A DNA stretch of 64,000 nt from Epiperipatus broadwayi (GCA_028023455.1 JAQFVV010006427.1:1304001-1368000), one strand, 5' to 3'; counted from the stretch's first letter, positions 12,241-23,850 are shown. The notes: generated from the letters alone by a model not told the origin. A program made the numbers and translations.

Positions 12241-13722
12241 TCTAACCAAAGTTTAAATCTCTTTTAGTCTCAGCTTAGTCTTTGAAGAAACCTCTGTTTA
12301 TAATATGTTTTGCTTATTCAATTTAAATATCTTTATGTAATTTTTTTATTATATTGTGAACTGGAATTGTAGTTTTAAGATTCCTTATTTTTAAATTTAT
12401 TTGTCCAAGAATGCTAGTTTCTATTTTTATATGCTTAGTGTTTTCTTTTTATTATTTATATTACTAAGCCTGATAAATACTTTGGCAGACATTCACCTGT
12501 CCTTCATTATTTCTGTATAATTTATTTAGTTAAACATGGTTTGTGTTTCCTGCAGACTGTAAATCTTTTAGCCTATGATTTATCAAGTGTATTGTTCTGT
12601 TTTTCCAAAATCAGAGATTTTATTTCTTCTATTCAAGATTATATAAATCATAATCTTTTCTTGTTATACTTTCTCATCTTGTATTGGAACTAATCTTGAT
12701 TACCTTAAAAGTGTTTTTATCATGAGCTGTTCTGCAGACATATGATTTCCTTGGTCTCAATGCTTTATTCCAGGTCAAGGAAAGCTCGCCCATGCCATTT
12801 TGGTATGTTCCCTACAAGACTCCTTTTGCTTTGAAATCTCTAAATGGGAAAGCTGAAATTGGTTTTTATAAATCACTAGCAGAAAGATATTATAAACTCC
12901 TTTCTTTAAATTATAGGTGGAAAATGAACTTATCTGCAGGGTATTTAATGTTTCAAAACTCACACTCTCTAATACACACTAGTAAAATCTAGGTCAAACT
13001 ATCATATTTTGTTTGCCTGAGATTTATTTCTTTTTTTGAATTTAATAAACTTTAAAATTATTTTGGCTGACGTTTGGCTCTAATATCTTTTTTCAATTGT
13101 CTGAATAATCTTAAAAATCTCTAACCCTGGGTCTAGCTGGTGGCATTCATCATCATTAACTTTTGATCACCGTTTATTAAATATTTATAGGTAGTAAAGA
13201 TAGCTAGTGGCGCCCTCAGTGAGCAAAAGAAGTGAAGAAGTGACCAGTACTGTCCTGGATTGCATTTAAAATAGGCATTATCATATAAAAAAAACTTACT
13301 GTCATGATTTTATATACTAATAAATGTTTAAAATTCTCAAGTGATGTTTTATCTTAAATTTGGTAGTTATTATGGACATACCAAATTTAAACTAACAATT
13401 CGTGATTTGTTTTTATTTTTATCTTTTTAAAAATAACTCGCAATCTATTTTTCTTACTTTTGTAAAGTAAAACACCAAGTAAATTCGCTGCATTAAATTT
13501 AATATCTCATTATAAATTTATTAATAAATGTAAATACATGTATTTTAATAAAAGCTACAATACAGTTTTGTTATCTGCTTATTTTAAAAGACAATAACTT
13601 TAGGTAAATAATAAATTACATTCTCACATGTTTGTATACATATATGAGCATGTTTTGGATAATTCTGTGAATTTGAGATTATTGTATACATTTTAAATTG
13701 TGAATGTTTAACTTAATGGTAC
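12241..13722. other. Mixed AT-rich stretch, possible transposon remnant at 12.5-13.3 kb
   Basis: Sequence complexity is higher at about 12500-13260, with an open frame at 12792-12992 (66 codons) that I do not recognise. A polyadenylation-like aataaa lies near 13045, and a tRNA-primer-like tagTGGCGCCCtc at about 13206-13216. These would fit an LTR element, but no paired LTRs or retroviral-type motifs were found. The remainder is plain AT-rich DNA. Confidence 0.3.
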
Positions 13723-14032
13723 TTGAGTACTAACTAAGCTATGACGTACTCCACAGGCCGCCGGTAGATAAGATCAACGATCAACCAAAACAATGTCATG
13801 GCAACTGAAACATTGGCATGCCTAATCGATAGAAGTGATCAAGGTTTTTTCGTGGTCACCAACGAGATTATGTAATATTGCGGTGAATTGTGGTAAATAC
13901 CTGTCTTTTACCTGCTGTCGTATTGCAAGCAAGACGTGTTTTTGAGTACTAACTAAGCTATGACGTACTACACAGGCCGCCGGTAGATAAGATCAACGAT
14001 CAACCAAAACAATGTCATGGCAACTGAAACAT
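13723..14032. repeat. CpG-rich unit: two 91-bp direct repeats, period 219 bp
   Basis: Copy 1 at 13723-13813 and copy 2 at 13942-14032 both begin ttgagtactaactaagctat and end with caatgtcatggcaactgaaacat. They differ at a single position (tactCcac versus tactAcac). A 128-bp single-copy spacer separates them. The block has many CpG sites (gacgta, ggccgccgg, caacgatc and others) in a CpG-poor region, and a clearly higher GC content. Either this is 1.4 units of a 219-bp satellite, or a small element with direct terminal repeats. The near identity of the repeats indicates a recent event. No hammerhead-ribozyme core (CTGANGA) was found in either strand of the unit. Confidence 0.75.
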
Positions 14033-14120
14033 ATATAATATTCTGTGATACATTGATTTACCTTATTACAGTATATTTATTAATTGTATTATTATTAATT
14101 TTGTAAATAAAATTATTATT

Positions 14121-14334
14121 ATAGGGGATTTGAACACAGACTTTCAAGCTCCCTTCAGTTACCAGTCCAGCTCATACAGCTACTACACATTATCACTCAC
14201 ATGTGAAAAAGATAAATGATCTCCAATATACATATTTTTTTCCGAACCAGCACTCATCAGATGGTCCAAATCAGCTATATAAGAAGGAGTGGATAGCTGA
14301 AGGGAGAGTGAAAGTCTATGTTCAAATCCCCTAT
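14121..14334. mobile_element. MITE-B foldback element, short copy
   Basis: The ends are imperfect inverted repeats. The left end reads ataggggatttgaacacaga followed by ctttcaagctcccttcag; the right end reads ctgaagggagagtgaaagtc followed by tatgttcaaatcccctat. Inner segments also correspond (tagctgatttgg/atccagctcatacagc type). A longer relative with the same arms is at 16372-16977. No coding capacity is evident; the 60-codon frame at 14203-14385 is incidental. Such elements are moved by a transposase encoded elsewhere. Target-site duplications are unclear because the flanks are simple ATT sequence. Confidence 0.65.
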
Positions 14335-15554
14335 ATTTCATCTAAGCTCCAAGTATGTAAAGTATACTTGTATTCAATATATTAAGATTATTATTACTTA
14401 ATGAAATTTGAATTAAGCATTCTATTCAAATTAATGGATATATGATATAGTAATTATAATTTAGAATCTCTTTGCAAACATAAACATATAAAATCTAATT
14501 AACAAATAATATAAATTTTATTATTGTACTAAAGTTCAGTGATGATTAAAAGTGAATCTAATCTTTTATAAACATTAATTGGTATAAAAGCTAATTAATA
14601 AATTATAATAAAATTTTATACAATCATTACACTTAATAACTTTATTCCTTCTTGAGTATAGTATAAATTTACCACATAGTAATAAAAAGTTATTTATGAA
14701 TGAATATCATTATAAAATATCAATTAATATATCTAAATAATTTTCAAATATATTATTTTATATTGCATAGATAATATTAGTATCCAATTGAGTTGATATT
14801 TATCTATTATATAAATTTATTATTCATAAATTTTAAACATTATTCCAATATAGATTTTGGTTTATTTTATTAATAGAGCTTGCTTAATCTTTGCTCATTT
14901 TATTCCGTTACAGATTTGGTTTACTGAACTTGTATACCACTACTAATTTTAGATAGCCTATTTACATTATAACAAATTTGGTATTGTACAATATTACTAT
15001 TATAGATTTTAACTTTATACAATTCATAAGACATGTAAAACTAAACAGTCTGTATGATCAATTTATTCCATTAAAGCTTTCCATATTCATCATGCAATAT
15101 TTTATTATAATAAAAAGTTAATCAAATCTTTTTTTATTTTGTACTGTTATAAATTTAGCTCCTATAGTATAACAGTGAAGACAGTTTGGCTTCTTATTCC
15201 ATAATTTAAATTAATAAATAAATTTCTTATATTCTATGCTTTTTTAAAACTATAATTATTACTTTTAATATTAAAATAATATTTCAATAAATTTATACTT
15301 AAAATTTTAAAACAAAATGAATACAGTTTTATTCCTCTTTTTTTTTCTTGATTTCTTCTATCACCTGCTCATCCTATATTTATAGAAAAAATTTCACAAT
15401 ACTTGGTTGATTAATTACTTTCAGACATCTGGAAAAAATGGATATTAATTACTTTGTCTAGTTTTAAAATGATTTTAGCTAGTATTATGAAATTAATATT
15501 TTCTTAATTTTAATAATGCAAAATTTAAATTTATCTTTTAATATATTGTTTGTT
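14335..15554. other. Very AT-rich spacer
   Basis: No gene, repeat family or motif recognised. Confidence 0.5.
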
Positions 15555-15677
15555 ATAGTTTTAACAAGGCTGTAAACCTTAGCAATGAGCTTCTGAAAAA
15601 ATCATCACTAGGGACCTCTGTAGGTGACGATTTTTTCAGACGCTCATTGCTAAGGTTTACAGCCTTGTTAAAACTAT
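15555..15677. mobile_element. MITE-C: 123-bp near-perfect foldback element
   Basis: Two 54-bp arms (15555-15608 and 15624-15677) are inverted copies with two mismatches, around a 15-bp loop. The left arm begins atagttttaacaaggctgta. One mismatch is a CpG-to-CpA change, typical of methyl-CpG decay; the other is G-to-T. The outermost bases allow a TA dinucleotide at each end (15556-15557 and 15675-15676), which is the target duplication of Tc1/mariner-type transposons. That assignment is inferred from the ends only. Transcribed RNA would form a very stable hairpin, so a small-RNA precursor is an alternative reading. Confidence 0.8.
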
Positions 15678-15918
15678 TACTGAAATAATAGTGAGCGTTT
15701 AATAAAATTTATAATTACAACTTTATATTGTTTGTTGAAACTTAAATTTTGATACTTAAAGTTTATAATTTACATTATTATAATAATTATTGATTTTAGA
15801 AACTTTTTATGACATTGATATAATCTAAAATATAATGTTCATTACTTACAATCAAGCAGTTTTAATAAATTTAAATATATTATACCTCAATTTTAAAATT
15901 TTATTCTAACATGAAAAA

Positions 15919-16178
15919 GATCAAAAGGTAACAACAAACAAATAGATTTTCCAAAATCAATAAAAGCATTTAAAAATACAAAAATTTAATTTCAAAAAGT
16001 TATACTTCTGAAAAGGATTTTTATACTTTACTTGTTTAAATAATTTAAGATCAAAAGTTAACAAACAAACAAATAGATTTCCCAAAATCAATAAAAGCAA
16101 TTAAAAATACAAAATTTCATTTCAAAAAGTTATACTTCAGAAAAGGATTTTCATACTTTAATTGTTTAAATAATTTAA
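15919..16178. repeat. Tandem duplication, 130-bp unit, two copies
   Basis: The unit at 15919-16048 is repeated at 16049-16178. Both begin gatcaaaag(g/t)taac, contain aatagatttYccaaaatcaa, and end with gtttaaataatttaa. The copies differ by scattered substitutions and one or two short indels. It is a local duplication of AT-rich non-coding DNA; no function is suggested. Confidence 0.8.
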
Positions 16179-16371
16179 AATTTATTTCTATAAAATCAAG
16201 AAAAGAGCATTTAAATTCCAGTAAAATATTAAAACTTTTGCTGTAAAAAAATATTTTCATTGTATAATTTTATACAAGCTAATATTACTGTAAAAAATTT
16301 ATTTTTAAAAAAAATAGACTATCAATACTGCAATATATGAGGTATAAGCATAATTCATATACTTGGAATTT

Positions 16372-16977
16372 AAATGTAATTATAGGGAATTTGAACACAG
16401 ACTTTTAAACTTCCATCAACTATCCATTCTATCTTATACAACTGATGCACATGACCACATACATGTAAAAAAGATGACTGATCTCCAAAATATGTATTTT
16501 GAGCTGAACTCCAAGTATATGAATTTTGCTTATATTTCAAATATTACAGATTTCAGCCAGTATCATGTTCAGTCCCCTTCAGTATTTAAATAAACAAGGT
16601 CCTATACATGAGGGATCAGAGTGACTTAAAGTTAACATGGGCATGACAATAATGTTGGCATCAACAAAGGATTTGGGCATTCCATCTTTAGCTTTTCAAG
16701 ATGGCTAAAGATATGGAAGGTGGAGTAAATTGAAGCAGACTGTCCATTAAAGTTTGAAGATTTGCTATCTTAATATAAATCAAATACTGATTCTATATAT
16801 GTGTGGGAGATAGTAATCTGGACCAACTGATAAGTGTTGGTTCAGCATGAAATACATATATTGGAGATCATTTATCTTTTTCACATGTATGTGTGCCTGT
16901 GTAGCTGTTGTATAAAATAGAGTGGATAGCTGAAGGAAGCTTGAAAATTTGTGTTCTAAATCCCTATAATTACATTT
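16372..16977. mobile_element. MITE-B foldback element, long copy
   Basis: The left end reads aaatgtaattatagggaatt then tgaacacagac; the right end reads gtgttctaaatccctataat then tacattt. These are inverted repeats. Further inside, left 'catacatgtaaaaaagatga' mirrors right 'tttttcacatgtatgtg'. The arms match the short copy at 14121-14334. This copy has an added central segment of about 300 bp (roughly 16510-16840) with no protein pattern. The 76-codon frame at 16363-16593 lies within the left arm and is incidental. The extra centre may be the ancestral interior or a secondary insertion. Confidence 0.65.
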
Positions 16978-17950
16978 CCTTATTATAATGTTAACATTTT
17001 TAATGATTTTCTAAAACTGTGTGATTGCTATAATAATGATTCATAGCCTTCATTACTATAGAGCAATGCATAGCATAAATTTTATTATTTGCACTATATA
17101 TAATTCAATTTCATGGAAGATTTAAATTTAATTTCAATGATAATAATAACTGGTCAATAAATTATTGGAAAGCATATTTTGCAAATAGGTAAAACATGAA
17201 ATTATCTTAGCTGCAGATAGTTTGAATAGTTTAGGAGATAAGATTCATTCCAATGTTATCTTCTAAATGATAATTCTTCAATGAAAATAAAAGTAAAGAA
17301 TAACTGAAATTCCTATCTGTACTACCAAACCACATTTAATATTTATTGTTCTGGATAAATAATCCACATTAAATATTATTTTTGCAACATATAAAACACA
17401 TTCAATTCTTGACATTTAAGATAAATAAAATGTCCTAAATAATTATTGTTCCTAAAAATATTTTTTTATCTTTCATCAAACAAAAAAAAAAAAACAAAGT
17501 ATGTTTTTCTTAAATTTTGTGAACTTAAGTATAACTTTGAATTTTTATGATTACTATTTATAATGTGTTTGTTCTTATATATATTATGCTTCATAGTCCA
17601 TTGTAAATTATTGTTCTATATATGCTAAGTTTTAGAAGCAAATATATCGTAACTTCTGAATTTAATTTTCAAGCCTGTTTAATAGATTGCATCCATGTAA
17701 ATCATTAAAACATTAAATTTAAATATTATTATTATTTAAAATCTGATAACCTTCTTAAAATATTAAACAATTGATTAATTTGGTAGTTGCTTTAAAATAA
17801 TGAAACAAACCTGAAATGAAATCTTAATATTCTTAATGTTTATTGTTAAAAATTAAAATTTTAGATTAATCTTATTTCACAGAACATAAATTTATCTGTT
17901 TTGAATTAAATGTAAATAAATTGATTTAAATAAAAGATAATATATTTTAA
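16978..17950. other. AT-rich spacer
   Basis: No gene or repeat family recognised. Confidence 0.5.
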
Positions 17951-18275
17951 ATTTGTGTTTATGCCCGCATAATGTGGGCAATGATTTTCAAATTATAAAT
18001 ATCCGGGTTCAGGTTAAGATTAATGGAAATTTACACAGACTATGCATGCACTTTTTACACCTTCATTTTTATCTTTTTTATTTTTAGTTTCCAAAAAGGT
18101 AAGTCTTATTTGTCTATGATAAAAAATAAAAATTGTTAATTTTTGTGTCAAGTAAATTGAATTTTGTTGTCTTTCTTTCATTTTTTATAGTTACTGGAAC
18201 AGCATTCACTGTAAAAAATATATCAGTAAAAAGTTTTTCTTTTTCCGATGTATTTTGAAGACAACGTTATGGAGG
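17951..18275 (+). other. Splice-site-like island (candidate small intron and exon)
   Basis: A 7-bp hairpin (GCCCGCA/TGTGGGC, 17963-17979) is followed by tatccgggttcagg. Further on, tttccaaaaag is followed by a consensus-like 5' splice site, gtaagt, at about 18099. Ninety or so bases later a T/C-rich tract, ttgtctttctttcatttttt, ends in atag at about 18190. This would define a 92-bp intron. Downstream, two frames remain open for about 20 and 30 codons before stops. No known protein was recognised and AT-rich DNA yields such motifs by chance, so this is a weak candidate exon only. Confidence 0.15.
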
Positions 18276-20039
18276 GTCTAATGATTAGTATTTATTTTCT
18301 ATATTTTTTAATTATTATTTTATTTTTATATATTTATATTTGATAAAAAATATACAAAAAAAATATTATTAAAACTAACATAAAAATAGATGTGATTCTG
18401 TACATGATGAATTACCTGCATTTTTTGCTATGATGTGGGCTTGAGTTCAGTATTTGAATTAGGTGACATGAGACAAAGATGAACATATTTTACAAATATT
18501 ATGACCCAATTTAGATTTCTCTATAATGTCTTGTCTGCATTTTAATAATAAAAATATGTAAATGCTAAAAGTAAAGATTTTGACAGTATATAAACTTAGG
18601 TCAATTATACACTACTGCAATGTAAATTTCAAAGCTGCATATCAAATACAAAGAGAGGTAGCAGCTGATAAAGCTATTACTAAATTTATGGTCATAGTAG
18701 CATGAAGCAATATGAGCCTACAAAACCTATAATGATAGGATAAATAATACTACATCACATTGACTCTAAACTACTAACTTATGTACCTCAAACTTAACTC
18801 TATAATGAATTTAGTATTTCATTCACTTTTTTATTTTATTTTATTATTTTATTTTATATATAGTGACTATTTTAGTAGTACTTTTTAATAAATTACAAAT
18901 TGTATTAAAGTTCTTTATTATAATATTCAAATTATTCTAATTATTGATCAATGTTAACTACTTGTTATAAGGGCTATTATTAGGGATGACATATTCATTA
19001 CAAACCCTGTATGGAAATACATTTTGAAGGGCTACTAGGAAAAATGAAAGGTACTAATGTCTTTATTCTATGAAGTTTTCAAATGATGGATAACCTTAGA
19101 TAAGTGTTACTATATACTATTTTTTAGAAATTTTATGATGAATTCAACTAACCTACTAACAAAAATATAATTTTAAGCTGTATGCATGATAATTTAGAAT
19201 TTATGAAATAATATGAAAATAATTATTAGAAATATTAACTTTTATTTTTTTTATTACTTTGAATATCATTGACTTTTTTTCCAGCTTAATTACATTCTTT
19301 GATGTTTGATCTTTCAAAGAATATATATTATGTCATTTTTTATTAATAAAACTTAAAAGTTATAATAAAATTTGTGGCTTAGCATATTTTTTTAAATATT
19401 CAATATGGCCACTTTCAAGTGAAGAGGTTAAAGTACTGTTGATAAAAAATAAAATTAAAACTAACATACAAATTTTTATATGTGTGTGTGTATATCAATA
19501 TGAAATGTCAGTTAATTTTCACATTTAAATTAAATGAATGGGACTGTAGTTTATTGTTATCATTATTAATAATATGTTTAGCATACACTCCTAAGTACAT
19601 TTTCCTAATGGCATAAATAACACGACAATATTGCCTTTTTGTATATATATAAGATGGTCAATGTAAACTATTTTGGTATTTCAAAATGATTTGAAATTTT
19701 CATTTAAGCATAAATGTGTAATTTGAATCTGATTAATTATAAAATTAAAATGTGAATTTACTTTGAGTGAAAGATATCTTTAGGATTTTAGTATGTTGAC
19801 ATAAAATAAATATACTTTATAAAAAAAGGAACAGCGTTTTATAGTTTTGTAACTATATACATGGTTATATGAAATGCTACTGATGAAGTGTAGTCGAGGA
19901 GATGAATTAGAACACTGACAAATCATGATTTAAAAATAAGGACTGGATATTTAAAACAAAGAACTTTTTAACAAGAAGTAAAATTATATGTATTGAGTGA
20001 TGTATTCTAAATAAATGTTCCACAAGAAAAAAAGTTATA
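18276..20039. other. AT-rich spacer
   Basis: No gene recognised. Includes an imperfect TTTTA-type run at about 18818-18860 and a short (TG)n at about 19483-19493. The sequence just before 20040 shows no start of the LINE-B endonuclease, so the copy that follows is 5'-truncated. Confidence 0.5.
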
Positions 20040-22830
20040 GATATGAATAAAATTAATGTATGCACTGTTAGTCATGATCAAAGTTTATATATCAAAATAA
20101 TATTATGCATTTTTATATTAGCCATTTTTATTTTATTTGCTGTAAAGTCTAATTTAATATCTTCTACTGATGAAATTTCTTTTTGTATCAATGAAAGGTT
20201 ATTGGAACTAAAACTCAGCTTGCACAAAGATATTAGTGCTCATTTTATTAAGCCCTGTGCTTCAAACCTTAAAATCTCAAAATTCAAATAAGGAAAGCTT
20301 TTATTCCTTGTTGGATAATTTTATTTCAGCAAGATAAAGATCATTTTTTTCATCTTAGACAGTTTAATGCATTTGTTGGTAAATAGTTATGTCAAATGTT
20401 ATTGAAAATAATAGTATCGGTGCTATAAATTCAAATGATTTATTATTGAATTTATGCATAACACATTGCAAACACTTTGTTTAGATGGAAAAACTGTTAT
20501 AAAGGGACATGAAAGCATCCATTCTGAAAACAATGACATTTAATAGATTATATTTTAGTTAGGAATTACAATATGAGAGAAATTCACACTGCACAAACAC
20601 AAGTGTAAATTGTTAGGCAGATTATAGATTAGTGCATTCCAAAATTAAAATAATAGTTGCATTAAAAAATAGATATTATTCCAATCATATTCACAAGAAA
20701 ATTAATGAAATTTCAACAATTATTAAGCACTAAAATTCCTGAAGCATCAAATTATTTTAAAGAGTGTGTTAGAATACAAATAAATCTATTTTTGGATTCA
20801 CTAAAAAGAAGATTAATGTTTATTTTCTGACATTGATCTTAATATTAGTGATTTAATTAAAAGGAAATGTAATTCTGCAAAATAATAGATTAAATGTGGA
20901 ACTTGATAATAAATATAAAGATTTTAAAACAGAAGTTCAATGGCTGACAAGAAAGCTTAAAAATGATTGTTGTATTAAAACTGTAGAGAAAATATAGACA
21001 TTCACTGATAATATTATTCTAAATCTTATTTGATGCACTGAAAGCAACATATGGACCTGAGAAGTTGTTTTACATTCCAATTAAATTATGCAATGGCCCT
21101 TTCTTATATGATGACCATGATATTTAGAGCAGATGGAAGGAGTACTTAGATTATCTATTAAATAATGATAAAAGATTTGACATGCCAACTTTTGGTGATA
21201 TATCTAGTCTAAACATTTCTTTGTAATCTTAAAAATAAAAAGGCTGAACCTGGAGAACTTTAAAAATATGGTGTGATATGTTAGTTTCGGAAATATTAGA
21301 ATGGTTTAGAAATATCTGAATCTATAAAATTATGCCACCTGATCTTAAGGATGTTTTAGTTCCAATTTTTAAAAACATAAGAACAAAAATATTGCAATAA
21401 TGTTTATGGAATACTACTAGTAACCACTACAGCAAACATTCTTTAAAGAATTGTATTAATAGTTTGCTTCCCAATATATAAAGAAGTATTATGGATATGG
21501 CGTTTGTTACCAAACAAATGCAAAAAAAAATATTGGATACAAAACAAAGAAGTGATTTATATATATTACTTTTATTAATTTGATCAAAGCATTTGATTTA
21601 GTTAATAGAACAGATATGTCCACTAAACTGTATTCCCAATATACAGCATCTACATGATGAAATGAGAGAGAAGTGTTCTAAATACAGGTAGAAAATCTGA
21701 GGCATTTGAAATGAAAACTGGTGTTACTTCCTTCAATATTGTTCATAATTTTCATGGCAGTGTTTTTTGAAATCGTTTATAGGCAGGTTAACCAAATAGT
21801 GATCAAGATATAATATAGGTTTAATGTTTGAAATGATTCAGAGCAAAAATAAAAACTTCTTTATCTTGGATTTTGAATTTAAGATATGCTGATCACGGTG
21901 GTATTTGATGTTTTGATCACAACACATAAAAAACATAGTTTTTTAATTGATATTCAGTACTCTATCAGCCAGTGATGAAAAAAAAAACTTTCAATACTTT
22001 TAGTTTGGATAGTAATTAATTTCAGAATGTAAACAAGTTTAAATATTTTACAGTTTTATAAATAGAAAAATGGCTTAGATATTGAAGTCTAACACTGACT
22101 CCAATGAGCTGCTCCTATTTTTAATAAGTTAAAAGATAGAATATTTTATCACAGGAAAATAACCATTGCTACAAAGTTCACTGTATATAGAACTCTTGTT
22201 TTATCTTAATTTACTCTATGAAAGTGATTGAACACCCAATCAGGGTAATGTAAGTAGGGATGTTTCACAACATTTTTTAAATAAAATAGCAAGATTATAA
22301 AACAAACCAATATGTTTTTCATTTTGATGATGATTGAGTTCATTATTGTAAAATAAAATCAAGTTGATTTGGACATATAAACCAAATGAATGATAAAATA
22401 CTTTCTAAAAGTATTTTATGATAACCTTTAGCATGGGTTTTGTGGGAGAAATATACTCCTCTATCTTATAGGGATTATCTCAAAGATATTTGTAAAAGGT
22501 GCAATGCCAATTGCTTATACTGAGAAGATATGGCAGAGAATACAATTAGATATCAGAGTTGATGCTCAGGGAATTAAAAGACAATATCATAAAATATCAC
22601 ATAAATAGAAAAATTTGTGTTTGACAAATTTGCTTGTATGTTCACTGCAACACTCAGATCTAAAATAGTTTTTTTTCTTTCTCATTTTTGGGAAGAATTG
22701 AAATGTCTATATTTATTTAGGAGTGGCTATTTATTATAATAAAATGGTTAATGGAGTACTGCTTTGAACTTAACCATAACAGAAAATCTATCTTTGTATT
22801 GGTATGACATTCCATATTAAAAAATGAAGT
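20040..22830 (+). mobile_element. LINE-B copy 1, 5'-truncated non-LTR retrotransposon
   Basis: Decayed plus-strand ORF2-type sequence. It begins inside the APE endonuclease (FAVKSNLISSTDEISFCINE, about 20130-20190). A linker (KRKCNSAK near 20865) and the reverse transcriptase follow. The latter has LPPDLKDVLVPIFKN (21330-21375), motif A reading FINLIKAFDLVNR (about 21570-21609) and motif C reading YADH (about 21883-21895). In this family those sites are normally F.DL.KAFD and F/YADD, so both catalytic positions carry lesions. The C-terminal region includes GH(I)NQMNDKIL-like and W.EDMA-like segments, then a decayed Cys/His cluster near 22610-22670. It is full of stops and shifts. Copies 2 and 3 (43.9-49.0 kb) share the same residues. 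The clade is not assigned; the tail with a finger-like end is typical of a group widespread in animals. Confidence 0.8.
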
Positions 22831-22836
22831 AGTCAA

Positions 22837-22907
22837 GTGTTGATGGCCTAGTGGTTAGCATGGCTACCTTCCAAGCAGCTGGCCTGGGTTTACTTCCCAA
22901 TCAACAC
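22837..22907 (+). tRNA. tRNA-Gly(UCC)-like sequence, probably a pseudogene or SINE head
   Basis: The 71-nt sequence folds as a tRNA. The acceptor arm GTGTTGA/TCAACAC pairs perfectly over 7 bp. The anticodon loop cTTCCAA gives anticodon TCC (glycine). The D-arm region TGGCCTAGTGGTTAGCA fits an A box. Compared with animal tRNA-Gly(UCC) as I know it, the B box is damaged (GGTTTACTTCC where GGTTCGATTCC is expected). There are also mismatches at 30-40 and 49-65 and in the D stem, and no 3' CCA or nearby T-run terminator. It sits immediately after LINE-B copy 1. A functional gene is unlikely; a retroposed or decayed tRNA, or the head of a SINE, is more likely. Confidence 0.6.
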
Positions 22908-23209
22908 ATTTGACATATGAAAACAAAGAAGTATGTCATGAAAATGGTTATTAAATGAGTCATTTATGAATAATGCAATCTTGGTTTCAATTAAATTTAT
23001 TCTTATAGCTTGCTTATTAAAATTCCTTAATCCTATTTTATTTCCACCAATTTACACCCATACTTTACTTTAAATAATACAAACTGGTGCAATGTGCATA
23101 ATATGTTAGGCATGAAGAGTGACCGGATATTTCCAAGAAAAAAGTTATATTACAATAATATATTTATTATTAAATAAGTATTTTACATACTATTTATTTA
23201 AAACAATAG
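22908..23209. other. AT-rich spacer
   Basis: No feature recognised beyond an 'ataatatgttaggcatgaag' type GC-elevated patch near 23100. Confidence 0.4.
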
Positions 23210-23850
23210 AAAACTCTCTGTGTAGTAGTTCCACCCAGTTAATGCCCTAGTAATCAATGAATACAAGAAGGTTTGTGCATAAAATCTCTACCTAGTGCCT
23301 ATTTATCCAATATTTCAAACTAGTTTTTAGCTTGCAATTCATCAGTGAAAATTTGAGAGCACTGCACTTAGATTTTAGGATCTAATGCAAAAACACGATA
23401 AGGTTTTCAATACAAGCTCATTCACTTGTGTGGTCATATAGATATGAAACCCTTTTAGTATCTATACATGTTGATGTCATTGATTTTTACAAACCAGAGT
23501 TGCAATCATTTTATGGGCAAGATTGATATAAAATGACTAAAAACATCACATGATCACCATTTATCATGCTTACAAACCCAGTGCAATCCTTATTAATCAA
23601 TGGATGGATTTTCATCTTGAGCTTATAGCATTGTAGTTTATTAAATACATAAAAGATAGCTACTTTATATTCCAAAATCTAGTGGCAATACTCTCAGATC
23701 CAAGGCTCCTCACTTATGAAAACCTCAAGCCAGAAACTAGTTTGGGGATATTGGATGAGTAGGCATTACCTTTCATCCATTGATTACTGAAGCTTGCACT
23801 GGGTGGCACCATTGTATGGAGAGTTTGCTACTGTTTTAACAGCTTGTATA
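23210..23850. mobile_element. Foldback-A element(s), long or nested copy
   Basis: The left end, from about 23210 (aaaactctctgtgtagtag), continues with taatcaatgaatacaagaag, gtttgtgcataaaatctcta and actcatcc/tatttatccaatat blocks. The right end is the inverse: actagtttggggatattgga, tgagtaggc, ccattgattactgaagc, and tggagagtttg near 23815-23826. The middle contains a second start-like segment, aaacatcacatgatcaccat at about 23543, followed by another taatcaatggatgg arm. The region is therefore either a long element or two overlapping copies. The arms match the compact copy at 24544-24863. No protein-coding pattern. Confidence 0.65.

Noticed and set aside
13200-13220. TGGCGCCC as a retroviral-type tRNA-Lys primer site
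   Set aside because: Only eight bases match and no upstream LTR end or pol gene is present.
13723-14032. Direct repeats with a spacer as a CRISPR or LTR pair
   Set aside because: Only two 91-bp copies and a 128-bp spacer with no coding; too small for an LTR element and unlike CRISPR. I kept it as an unclassified repeat unit.
13723-14032. Hammerhead ribozyme in the CpG-rich unit, as found in some satellites and Penelope-like elements
   Set aside because: No CTGANGA core on either strand.
22837-22907. A functional tRNA-Gly gene
   Set aside because: The B box departs from consensus at key positions, stems carry mismatches, and no T-run terminator follows closely.
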